Source: Perkinsus chesapeaki (taxonomy: Eukaryota > Perkinsozoa > Perkinsida > Perkinsidae). From it: a stretch of 52,419 nucleotides of DNA. Location: contig JAAPAO010000212.1 of assembly GCA_013115145.1 (NCBI GenBank), positions 1-52,419 on the forward strand, written 5' to 3'. The notes under the pieces are model-generated. The model was not told where the DNA came from, made no database searches, and was given only the letters and a program-made list of their open reading frames with translations. Position 1 is the first letter of the stretch. Each line of letters begins with the position of its first letter. The translations under genes and the position numbers were made by a program. Shown one piece after another: positions 23,001 to 34,200 of this stretch.

Positions 23001-24697
23001 ATGTTTTTTGTGTCCAAAGATACGCGTATCTTTTCTAGTGCGCACCGACCTCGTATAATCGCTTCTTCCTCAACCTCGAGCTCCTCCTTATATCTTCGCG
23101 CCAGAATGCTGATCTTAGACCCTTCCTCAGCCTCGCCATTCGTTACGGTCTCATCATCAACCACTTTCCCATCTGATCAAGACTGAGAGGCCGCCTCCTG
23201 CTGATACCCCCTACCCGCCAATGTCTCCTCTCCCCCATCAAACTGGTTCTTCTGCTTAGTTGCCTGATAACGACAAGAACGATCGCTGCCGATAGATACC
23301 GCAAGATATATTATATATTATCAACTGTATAGTATATCCGCACGAAGGAGGACGGAGAACCAGAAGTCGCTTCACGATAGCAAACGACCGCATATATAAT
23401 TATAAATACGTCATTGCACGGTTTTACCTCTGTCGGTGCTGACATCAATGAAGCCCCTGTCTTCTTCAGACTCGTGCTTCGTTGCATCATCATCGACGGC
23501 CTTGCTCTGCTGACTGACGGTCGACTGACGTCGGCTTTCTGCTCTCCACCGACGCCCTCATTCCCCTCGCTAACATTTAGACGATTCCCCTTATTTCCGT
23601 CTTCTCGCCGTGGTGTAGTCGCTCGCTCAGCAGCCTCTTTACCGTCATCAGCTGTCTTGCGAGATGCTCTCTTTGCAAGCATCGGCTCGTCCTCCCCGAA
23701 AAACACGGTTCCTTCCTTCTCGCCACCTTCGGGCTCAACCGATACTTTCTTCGCCTTCGACCGTTTTCGTGCCGACGGTTTTTTGCCCTCATCCGGTTGC
23801 TCTTCCTCAGGTACGGTGCCCGGCAGTAGTTTCGGCGGCGCTTCCTCCGGCGGCCTCGGCTCGCTTGTTGGTGGTTTCTTGTCCGCTGCTGCTGTTGTTG
23901 CTTCAGGAACGACTCCGGTGAAAGGGGCGACCTTGTCCTGACTTCCCTTGAATACTATTCCCCCGAAGCTCTTCAATTTAGACGTCTTTGGGCTCTCCGG
24001 CGTCTTGTCCCCGGCTTCTGGGGGTTCCTTAACTTCAATTTTAACAGTAGCGGTATCGTGTATGGTGGCGCTCCTCTTGGTGGTCTGCGCGGCGGTGCTG
24101 TCTTTCTTGGGCGTGTTGGCAGTTGTAGCGAATTTCGCAGCGCTTACTGCGGCAGGTTGTTCAGTCTGCTCCCCAGTGTCTTGCATCATACTCGCCCGCT
24201 TCATCTTTACCGCTTTTGCTCGAGCCTTCACTGCAAGTATCCCACCCAGAGCGGCAAGTGTGGAGCCTTGACGTGTGGGGTTGCCGTTACTAGTGGCTGC
24301 TTGTCCGTCGCCGCCAGGAGGCTCTTCAACAGTCGAGGTTCTGGCAGAAGAAATCTTCACAAGTTGCGGTGGTGGCTCAGGTGAAGCGATTCCAAAGTGG
24401 TTTTGGAGAGCGGTTAGTTGTCGAAGCACGGGCTCCAATTTCGCATCCAACAACCGCGATAAACTTTTATCGATCATCGTCGACTGGTCCTCAGCAACTG
24501 CCTCGAGGATGTCGACGCTCATCTGAAAGATGGTTAATATTCCGGATCCAACAAGCCAGGCTTACCTCTTTAAGGGTCTTGGCAACTCCCTTCTCAATTG
24601 CCGCCAACAACGACTGATAGCCCCCTAAGTCGGTCCCAGCCGGCAAGAAGCCATTGATCGTGCCGGGAATTCCGCCAGTGCCTTTTCCTAGTACCAT
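14074..24697 (-). CDS. Potassium channel with cyclic-nucleotide-binding and ankyrin domains (20 exons)
   Basis: Exons on minus: 24697-24566, 24522-23428, 23263-23215, 23172-23075, 23034-22804, 22638-22481, 22044-21328, 21045-20917, 20869-20759, 20235-20098, 19704-19601, 19539-18947, 18415-18227, 18006-17782, 16873-16766, 16710-16564, 16503-16282, 16235-16101, 15800-15685 and 15289-14074. All are GT-AG and in phase; 5913 nt give 1970 aa. Residues 1-590 are a long Ala/Lys/Glu/Pro-rich extension. S1 to the pore follow at about 590-826 with selectivity filter TVGYGD (about 812), then S6 and a C-linker. A cyclic-nucleotide-binding fold (YFAPGDLVFYAGDKAES, later GDYVGEKALF) is split by a charged insert. 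Ankyrin repeats (for example HTPLHLAAIRGNLDIVTSLV) run from about 1170. The layout resembles plant AKT-type channels. S4 (VCQWLRLLRLLIVGRTGYLR) has few basic residues. A small extra exon inside intron 14 (16874-17781) cannot be excluded. Confidence 0.88.
22093..22355. repeat. 27-bp tandem repeat with assembly gap
   Basis: The unit AATCATAATATGCATAGT plus AGAGAAATA repeats on both sides of a run of Ns at 22174-22269. The array lies in intron 6 of the channel gene (22045-22480), so copy number is unresolved but the coding sequence is unaffected. Confidence 0.9.
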
Positions 24698-25226
24698 TAG
24701 CTAGAGGTGTCAGAAACGTAGAGCCAGTGAAGAGCCGAAAGGCAGAAATGAGAAAGTAGAAAGAACAAAGGCTCTACAGAGGGATGAAGAGTAACTTTGG
24801 GGCGGAACTTGGACCGATATGATATCGCGCATTTCCGTTGAGAAATATCCAAGGAACTTCAAGTGCGCAAGAAAACATCCTTAGCTCGAAGCGTGCACGA
24901 TACGCCAAACGTTAAACGTTGTGACTGTTCATACGTTGTTTTTCGGGCGGCGTGTAATATATAAATAAATTGGATGAGAATATCATCATGTGTTGAATGA
25001 ATCTTTATTATGACAAGATTGTATCTTATTATTTATGTAGTGCGATGGTGTTCATCTCCTCTTTAAATTCACCAGCTGCCCTCGGGTTTGGTAATCTGGT
25101 CGCTAGATCGACAGTGTCACTGGTTTAGTTGCATCCTTCCATTCTCGTTTGAATCGATCGTCTCGCGCAGATGAGGGGTAATTCTGCCCCTCAAGATCGC
25201 TCTTTGTCAGTTCTGAGTTTGTCGTT
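24698..25226. promoter_or_regulatory. Divergent intergenic region between channel and MFS transporter
   Basis: The two start codons (24697 minus and 25227 plus) face away from each other, separated by 529 bp, so this segment must hold both promoters. An AT-rich stretch lies at about 24955-25040. I cannot name specific elements. Confidence 0.55.
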
Positions 25227-28200
25227 ATGGCATCTTCCAGTAATGTGGCCGCTGGTCAGCAGCTCCAACCAAGTCATGGTCTCGCATATAAGATACTTCC
25301 CCTCAGCTTTCTAGGCTCGGCCAATTTCGGACTGCTAATACCTTATTTGGTAATAACACAACCTCACTTTCTGACACCTCTAGCTATTCTTCAACTCGGT
25401 CGTGGTGCTTAATCTCAGAGCTGTGCGATGTGATCAGAAATACCTTCTCCTCACCTTTTTTCGGAGTGGAAGACCCTTTTTCTCAGGTTCGCCTGAAGGT
25501 CGTTTACTTTGGCAATCTGTTCTGCAAATCAGATGACTTTTCCTGTGCCACAGCAGCTGCCTCGTTCTGTAAGACGCCCGCGATGCATTACCCCTCCCAC
25601 TTGCCCACTCTCAGATGGCTCCATTCTTAATGCAGTAATCTCGGCCACTATGATGGTCGGCGTCGTTGTAGTAGGCCGAGCCTCCGATCGTCATGGTCGT
25701 AAGCCATTTTTGATTCTGTCGTGTGTCGCTTTGGTAAGACCGTCCAGATAGTCTTGTTGGGAAGTGTCTTCCTTCCAGATTCTGCCAGTAATTGGTCTCC
25801 TAATTGGTCTCCGTCACAGCTCGCTTACCCTCTATTACATCGGCATGCTGCTCTCGGCTGTCGCAGGTCATAACGGATTCACTATAAATGGAAAATATAT
25901 TGAAATCTTAATTATTTGAAACTAGTGCTAATGTAGCCGGAGTCCCCCGCCATTGCCCGGGGATATTTCAACTCATACGAAATGGCCGTGTATAAGTATT
26001 CTCGTGACTCACCGAAGGTGCGACTAATTTTTTGCGAGTTTCTGTTGGTATATTTCGTCTAGTGCCGGCGGTTCTCATCGTTGGAATCAGGTAACTCTAT
26101 TATGGGTCCTCTCGTCGTTGTGACTGCATGTCTTGCTGATGCAGCTGCCGATGACCAGCCCTTTCGGTTGTGGATGTAATACTGGGTTACAGTGTTCTCG
26201 GTATAGCAAGCGGGAGAGGAAACCTTTCAGAATTGTGCCGTCTCCTGGGTTTTCCGACTAATCGTTCCTTGATCATTGGCCCTCCCTGGGTGTCCCGCTA
26301 AGCTCATCGCCCTCACCACGAGTCGATTTTGTCGTCCTCTGAAACTTCAATTTTATTTCCTTGTGACAGGTATTCGATGGTGGGAGGTCTTGTCATGTTG
26401 GGTATCGCCTTGTGGCCGATGATCGGTAATTTGTCGAATGCGTTGCTCGGTCGGGCCGGCTTTGCTCTGCTCTGCGCCGCCATCGGTGTTGTCGAAGTTC
26501 TATACATAATTTTTGTAATTCCCGAAACCAACCCAGCTCGGCATCACGTTCGGGTTGCCGCCGAGGAGGAGGTCGAAGAGGAGGAGGAGGAAGAAATTCC
26601 TCCGCCGCGGAACTTGGCCGACGCTCAGAAAGAGTCTTACATTCACATTTTTGGTAAAGCCGTTTCGACAAGGAAAGTGGCTCTGGTGACGGCCTGCGTC
26701 ATCGTGTGCCTGACGGACATCCAGCGCGATGGTTCCGCCGGAGTGGAACTGTTCTACTTGCAACAAATTGTGGACTTCGCACCAAAAGATATTTCGCTGA
26801 CGATGTTCCTGTCTGGCATTCTTGGATTCCTATGCAACTTGTTGATATTGCCGAGAGCGATTAAAAGTGGATGGATGAACGGTGAAAGAATGATGTAAGG
26901 CAGCAGGGCGGCGGCGGCGGTGGGTTGGATAAACTACTGCCTACAACATAGCAATATAATATATATTGCCAATTCTAGAAGGGGCTTCAGATTCGGGCGA
27001 TTTTGAGAAGGGTATGTTGTTATACTGTCGGTAGAGGCCAGTAGGCAGTATTAAGATGTAGCAGAAGTACGCAGAGGGACTTCCGCAGGACTGATGGTTG
27101 GCACAGGAATGATCGGAAGACATTAGTTATCATTCCATCGAAAAGTTATTCATTTATGTAATTGTCTCTCTTTTATGATGAAACTTCACTAAGCGGGAAT
27201 TGGAGAGTTCCTTAACAGAATGATTCAGATTTCTACATGTAACCAACTTTGAAAATACAAGTCAAATATCGTCGGAAAGCCCATCTTGAAAAATGCTTCC
27301 TAACGAAACTCTAGAGTGCTGCTGGGTCACCCGCGGGGATGTTGACAAAGTCTACTTAACTGTACAGAATGTATGTCGCATATTTTGGATGCCATCTGTT
27401 CACTTCATAAAATGGTTATCCCCGTGCGCAATTTTCTATTTTTCAGATACGCTGGTCTACTTGGTCTAGTAGTTTTCCAAGTTGGCATGTCGTTCACCAA
27501 GACAAAGATCGCAGCCTTCTGTCTGCTGCCGCTGCAAGCGGTTCCATGCTCCTGGTTCCCTGCCGGTCTCAGCGCGGTGCTTTCCAAGTGAGTGTATCTT
27601 TATAATGACTAATTTTCACGTTCACTAAGCCACAGATTGTATGTAAATAAATATTCATATTTTTTGATGTGGGAATTATCAGGCCTAATTTAATTGCATC
27701 TAATCCGATACTCTTGTAATATACTCAGTCATCGTTAACACAAGACGGTCGAATGTATTCTCTCATTGCGTTAACTCATTAGTCTTATTAACCTCCTCCA
27801 CTCATCAGGTTTTACGGCTCGGACAGGATCGGACATGCCCTAGGAATCGTCCAGTCTCTCACATCGCTGTGTGGGTGTGTCGGTCCTGTTGTTATCGGCT
27901 CCCTCTTTGCATTCACAAGCATAAGAGGCTACGGCGGTGTCACATTCCTGGCTGCTGGCATCGTAACTTCAGTCTCGCTTATCGTTGCTGTGGTAAGTGG
28001 GAATCGCATTTTCGCAACGCTGTTGATGGAGCGTGTATAAGTGACAAATTAAGGACTACGTCATTTGGTCCCTTTTTGTACTTATTTTGGAAGTACATTC
28101 GCCATTCCAAGATCAACGCATATCAGAATTCTAAGTAGTCTACGAAGTTACCATCGGTATTGCGGTTGGGGATGACAGGAGCTCTTATTTGCGTCTTTCA

Positions 28201-28441
28201 CACTGTGAAATAAACTCATTGAATGCTAGAGGCAAAACGTCTTTGTGTGATTGCTGCAACTCCTCAGGTGATGTTTGCCTCCCTGGAATCGAAGCGATTT
28301 GTGACAGCGAGTGACTCGGATCTCAACGCCCCGTTGGTGAACCAACAGCAATCCGCACCCCACAATCCATGGGCGGACGTCGATGCTATGAACTCGCGAA
28401 TCTACGAAGTGCAGAAGATGGGTCCTTTACCGGTTGATTGA
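25227..28441 (+). CDS. Major facilitator superfamily transporter
   Basis: A multi-pass membrane transporter, substrate unknown. Well-supported exons: 25227-25349, 25487-25568, 25615-25733, one starting at 25779, 26370-26894, 27447-27587, 27809-27992 and 28268-28441. The part between about 25880 and 26369 contains one or more small exons that I could not place with certainty. The start is MASSSNVAAGQQ. Exon 3 carries the MFS loop 2-3 signature GRASDRHGRKPFLI after TM2. Exon 26370-26894 holds TM5-TM6, a long acidic central loop (a Glu run near 26560-26600) and TM7-TM8. Exons at 27447 and 27809 contribute the last helices, for example GHALGIVQSLTSLCGCVGP. The cytosolic tail ends MGPLPVD. The general style recalls MFSD14/HIAT1 and tetracycline-resistance-like carriers, but that subfamily call is weak. 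Confidence 0.8.
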
Positions 28442-29178
28442 TACTTACCAGTTTTTATACAATATTACTGATTGAGATGTATAAAATGTTGATGACAACA
28501 ATAGTTTCTTATTGTCAAAGTGAAAAGTTAATAGTCATTAGAGGCTGTTTGAGGATGAAGTGTGTCAAGGACTGCTCGTCGACCCAGTGACTTCAAATCT
28601 GCGGCGTCAAGCATGGATAAGAGTCCATCTTTCAAGCTCTGAAATTGAAAGGCAAAATCGGGTGTTGATAAATGATTGGAATAGCACAGACTCCAGAGGT
28701 CAAGATCGAAGAGATGTTCGGAGGACGTCTAAGATATACCGATACGCACATATCATTGAGTTACAGTTGTCAAGCTCAGCACCCTCGTTGGGGTAGAGTA
28801 ATGTCACATTACTAATGTGAGGAGCTAGTTTGCCCTGAGTGAGACAGTCGCGCTGTCCCATGCAGCATCTGGTGCGCTAACTTGCCGGTACCAGAGATCC
28901 TCCACACTTCGGTCGAACCGAGCAAGTCCGGTTTTAGTCTGCCTCGCACTCTACATAATTTATCGTTATCTCCCCAGACTGGAGAAACCAGTACATATTA
29001 TGTACTACATATATCTTACTATTCCGAAAAAGGACACACCCCGACGATGCCCGTCAACATGATATCAGCGCATGGTCCTGCCAGTAGTCTTGTTAACAAG
29101 GCAACACTTCGAAATTGGATAGAGCTAAGCCTAATATTATCCCGAGAATTTCTCCGCAATTTCCTGTAAGGCGACTTA
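28442..29178. other. No recognised gene
   Basis: 3' flank of the MFS gene. Short ORFs on plus (28560-28796 and 28882-29169) show no recognisable domain. Confidence 0.4.
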
Positions 29179-29709
29179 TCAGTTCGCTGTGCCTACACAC
29201 TCTTCCTGGAATGATACCAGCGACATCTGTCCAACTTGGCTTACCAGGACCATGGTATTATCGGCCACGTCCATAGCTACGGACCAATAATTCGGGGCGA
29301 CAATCCTGCCAACCGTGAAGTCTTCGAAATTCGTCGGTTGTTGCGCAACCTTGTGTAGTCCTTTTTGTTGCACCTCCATACCATTGGCAATTGTGGTGTC
29401 AACCAAGCACACAGCTATCTCCCCACTATCAATACCAGCCACTTCCAATAACATAAGCGAATATGGCCAGGTGAGCAGCATCGTGAGAAGGGCCTCCGGT
29501 CAGGGGCTAGCTGTGATCTTTTCTCTCATGATAGCTTCATAGACCGTAGCTGAAGCTGCCCCAGTGTATGGCACAGCCCCTCTCAAGTCGAGTCTCAATG
29601 AGATCGTGATGGCGGAGTCAAATGTCTTTCCGGGCTTGGTAGTTATGGTGGTCGGTCGAGACCTTACCGTACCTATACCGTATAGGCTATACGGAAGCCC
29701 TTCACACAA
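29179..29709 (-). pseudogene. Possible C-terminal part of a pepsin-like aspartic protease
   Basis: Two adjacent minus frames look coding. The upstream one (29709-29500) ends with VPYTGAASATVYEAIMREKI, which resembles the region around the second catalytic motif (DTGA/S) of family A1 peptidases, but with Tyr in place of the catalytic Asp. The downstream one (29481-29179) contains VGRIVAPNYWSVAMDVADNT followed by MVLVSQVG, similar in pattern to the C-terminal lobe segment near FLRxYYxVFD. No N-terminal lobe with the first DTGS motif was found in the next 1.5 kb upstream, and splice joins are uncertain. It may be a decayed copy, or a gene whose 5' exons I failed to see. Confidence 0.35.
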
Positions 29710-31275
29710 TTTGAAGGGAGTTGTTTACTCGGTTGCGTCCATCTTAACCCCTTTATCCACTCGGAAGGGTCCTATCATCTCATTATCAACTATCGCTCTC
29801 CGGAAGTTTTGGGCCAAAACATTACTCCTGCTCCAATATGTTACCTAAGGTACTTTTCAAATTCATGACAATTTATGATTAGGTAAGGGTTTTACCTAAT
29901 GTCTTAAAGTTTCTAAAACTTAGTTTCGAGATTTGAGCCTCGGTTTTGAAGGAGATACCATGTTGTTACGTGACTGTAACACAAAGATAGATATTGAGGG
30001 AATAGAAAAGGGTATAATATATTAGCCTTTGGGGCTCTAAGCTTAGCTACGCCCAGGAAAACATCGCTTGGGCCTATAGTTCTAGTGCATGCCTCCGCTC
30101 TTTGCGTGGTGGCTTTTCCAGGATTACGTTTTTTGATCATAAGTTATGATTCATAACCAAGGAGAAGTACCAGTAATTGGTTATCTTCAGGCATTCTCTT
30201 GAGGACCTCACCCGGACTATACTTCCATTCTAGAGGCTCCCTCGGGCCGAACTCTGAGGCCCGAGGACTGTAATACAGTCACGTAAAAACATGGTGTATG
30301 CGTGAAAATGTATTTTGCCTATCAAACTTAAAAACCCTGTAGTCATCGGTTAGGCCAGTCTGGCCTGGCCAGAGGCCATGATATAACCAGTGCTTGTAAA
30401 GCAAGACTACAAGTTGTACCACAGTACCGATGGTTAGAGGATGCCGAACAGATATTTCCACACTGCGACTCGTCGATCTCGACATTTTACGCTTCCCTTG
30501 AAACTTCTGACTCGGACGTTGGTTGTGAGGCCCAAGCGAATAGCCCCAGCTCAGGACGAACGCGAATCGCGTACGCGATAATGAGGCGAAATTCGCCACA
30601 AAATCATGGTCGGCCCGGTTCTGCTAAGAGCTTTGGGGTGTTTGAGCCCGGGTCAATGGAGCCCGTGGCTCGGACGATGGTCAATCGCCACTGACCATGT
30701 GACTCGCATGAATTACGGACAGAGACTCAAGAGCGTGAGCATCTCCAAGTCGTTTTAAGGAACGGGTGCGTAAGATTTTTGTGCGGCTGCAAAAATTCTG
30801 TTACGATGACCGTGTTTCCCGGGAGCGGACGTAATCAGGATTTCGAAACTGAAAGACATATGGCGCCGCCGTCATGATTTTGACCGGCCAATCCTTGATC
30901 ACTCACGCCACGCGTGTCCCGAGCAATCTCCGATTGACCTTGCATTTAATGCGATCCTGAGAATCGCGTTCGGATCGGATCCTCTATTTTTCTGATTCTC
31001 GGTCCGAGAATCTCGGAATTGGCGGCTCATCCCCAGGAGGATTTCGGAAATCCAGGGCCAGGACTCCTCACAAGTCGCAGGTTCTAGAAACTCTGAAAAT
31101 ACTCTACCTTCTTTATTAATTGTAACACGACCCGTTACGGAGAGGCATGGATAACGTGACACTATGCACCCAATTATTTCTCACAGCAGATTGGTACACC
31201 GTACTGCATCACCACGACTATCTTCATTACAAACGGATCAACTCCGAAATCTGTTTGATTCGATCGAGAAAGCAC
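29710..31275. other. No recognised gene; several inverted repeats
   Basis: Only short ORFs without domains. Short palindromic stretches occur, for example a GGCCTCTGGCCA/TGGCCAGA-like arm pair at about 30355-30385 and CTCGGGCC...GGCCCGAG at 30241-30267. Confidence 0.4.
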
Positions 31276-34200
31276 TCAGTATACTGTCCTAGCTTTCCAC
31301 ACTAAAGCTACTAATCCAATCAAGCGGAAAACGAGGAGTAAGGCTAACAGAAGGAGAATGTATAGCCATTTCAGGTCTGCTTCGACATCATTGGCTTCTA
31401 ATATGTATTGTCCCTGAAACCATAATCACTCACTAAAAAATGTCGTATCGGGAGACGGTATTCTTAATTCTTACTAACAATTAAGAATTAAAATTTATTT
31501 TTAAAACATAGCTCTTATAAGAATTATTCTTATATGAGCAGCTGCGGCGCCTCAGTTACAATTAGTAACATATCGAGGCGACCACAATAACAACCATCCA
31601 GATAATTTATCACGCTGTTCGGTGCAGACTTTGGCTTCCAGGGCCGAATTCAAGTCTAAGACCTGGAAATTCCGAGACAGGTTTTTTCGAAGTTGATTTT
31701 AATCTGGGTGTTTCGAAGCTCGAATGTGAAGATCCTTGTTAGCCTAGTAGGCTGCGTAGGCTGAGCCTAGTACGCAGCTTATGCATTCCGACTCACTCCA
31801 GGGTGGTCCGAGAACTCGGCTAGGAATAGTAGGTTCATCGCGTACTTCATCGAGCAGAGATATTGAACCCAGCGAAGGAACGATGGAACCTGAGAGAGAA
31901 TCACTCGCGAATCCACCCACAGTTTGGAATATCCAGCAGAATGACTCGTCCATAGGTCGGTGACTTCGAGCCGAATCTGAGATTGTCCCGAAGACTCACC
32001 TGACTAAGATCCACGAAGAATCCAGCGAATAGAATTTGTGGGACGAACAGAAGCGGCCCGGACTCCATGGCTGTCTTGGGGTTAGGAGCAACACATCCAG
32101 CCATAACCGCAGTGGAGGCTATAGCCGATGCAAGTAGAAAGACAGCGAACCACTAAAAACAATACACCAAGTGAAGTGTCACGAGAAGGGGCTAGCTTAC
32201 TATTTCCAGAAAAGGCCCATTGAAGCCCATCATATTGTACAAGATAGAAACCGAGATGCCGGTTTGTATGAACGCTACAGGCATTTCCACGCATGACTTC
32301 GAGAGGAAATACGCTCCCTGAAATGGCCTCGTAAACATGTCATGCGCATTTTTGCTGGGGCTGAGCACTCCTGGCTATAACTTAGCTAACAAGCAAGTCT
32401 TACCGCATTATACATGCCCGATACGTATTCCCGAAGGAAGGTAGCCCTCTCCAGGGGGAACGTAAGCAACAGAATCTGGCATGCTAGTCCTCTAGGTTAC
32501 TGGAGAATCATCCCTACCAGACCCTGTGCAAACATGTTGTTTATGGCTAGCAGCGTGAGAGCACCGATATGAGACTTGCTTACGGCTTGGCCACCACCTG
32601 ATTAGAGCAAGATGTAAAGCGAAATAGCAAGCCTAGAGGCCTTTCAAATCTTGAGGGCATCAACCCGAGAACCCTTCGCAACCAAAATCTTAGACTCTAC
32701 TGTCGCTCCTACAGTAGTAGTGAAAAGCCACTGGTCAATAGTGACTGAGGGTCACTGACCACCACAAGCGGCAATCATTAATAGTTAGATTAATAGGTAT
32801 CGGTGATAGCCTGGCTATCAACCAATTACGTTGATAGAGGCCTTAGTAACTCCTGATACTATCAGGAGGCTCTTGGGCTCTTGGGCTCTTGGGCTCTTCG
32901 GGCTGCTATCAGTGATAGTAGCCCCAAGAGCTGCTTATCCTAAAGATGGGTCAAAACAGGAATTCACTACGCAATGCGCACTACGCAGTGCAGAGGCTCC
33001 ACCATCCACTGAGTGGATTCCACTCTGCACTCATTTCGCTCAAATGGGGCTCATCAAATGGGCGGGGCGATCTACTCACTTGAACGTCCTCCAGAGTTGA
33101 GGTAAATGAAGCCGAATAGCAAATTAAGGAACGCGGTGAATCCAAACCGAGCTCTTAATGAATCTGACCATCAAATGAATCATCTGAGATGATCTGCTGA
33201 AGCCTGCGATATTGAGGTCTGCGGGTCTACACGCACTTGTGTCCCGAAAGAAACCTCTGATGTCGCGCTTCCATAGAGACGTGAACTGCACCTACCACAA
33301 GATGAGAAGTGACAAAGAGGCTCCTACCAAATGCTAGCATTTCTAAGGGATATCTCGGAAATTCCTCTGAGAAGTTTCGCTTACCAAGAACGACGATCGC
33401 TTTGAGCGGGCGATATCTTCGCTGCCGTCTTTCATTGAGCATTCTAGCGCTTCTGCTGCATTTTTCTGGCGCTCCGCCCAATTGGCTGCAATTAACTGAG
33501 AGCGACAATTGGTCGACCCACACTGACTTACCGGCGTCTCATATTCTCGTACACAACGAATCGTCCCTGGGAGCTGACAATCTCACCTTCATCTCTTCAT
33601 TTCCTAATGTCTGCGTTAAGAATAGAACATAGTCTGCTGGATTGAATGATTCCGGCACAGAGTGGCCCAAGTTTCCGAAGTACTCTTCGACCTTATAACG
33701 GCAATTAAGGCTTGTTACCCTTTTCTAACTAACCTCGTTCACGGGCCCATGGTAAATACAGTATCCTTCCCATAGGAAGAGTACATCATCAAACAGGTGA
33801 AACACCTCACTGCTCGGTTGATGGATTGTCGCCACAACGCTGATGGAATGACATGGTTTACAGACCGTTTCATAACACGGCATTCACCAGCGCCCGTTCT
33901 CATTGAGCTCTTTCAACATCGTGACGAGCTTGTAACTGCAGATACTACAAGTAAGCAAGCAGCCTCGGCTGCCTCCTGCGCGTGTAGGCTATCTTATGTA
34001 ATCCCACATGCGCAGAGTGGTATGCTGCGGCCCGCGAACTGGCGGAAAGTCGGCAACCAAATATTCGGGTTTACGCTTGTAAGGGGGGTCAGGTGGTCGG
34101 CTACTGGGCATCGAAATGGCTGGGAGCTTACGCGGAGAAAGAATCCAGTCCGCTAGTTGGTTCATCAAGAAACACTATCGGTGGATCATGCACCAGCTCC

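Noticed and set aside
23414-24526. Long plus-strand ORFs antisense to the channel N-terminal exon
   Set aside because: They are low-complexity mirrors of an Ala/Pro/Lys-rich exon, lack domains, and the minus strand joins in phase to the channel.
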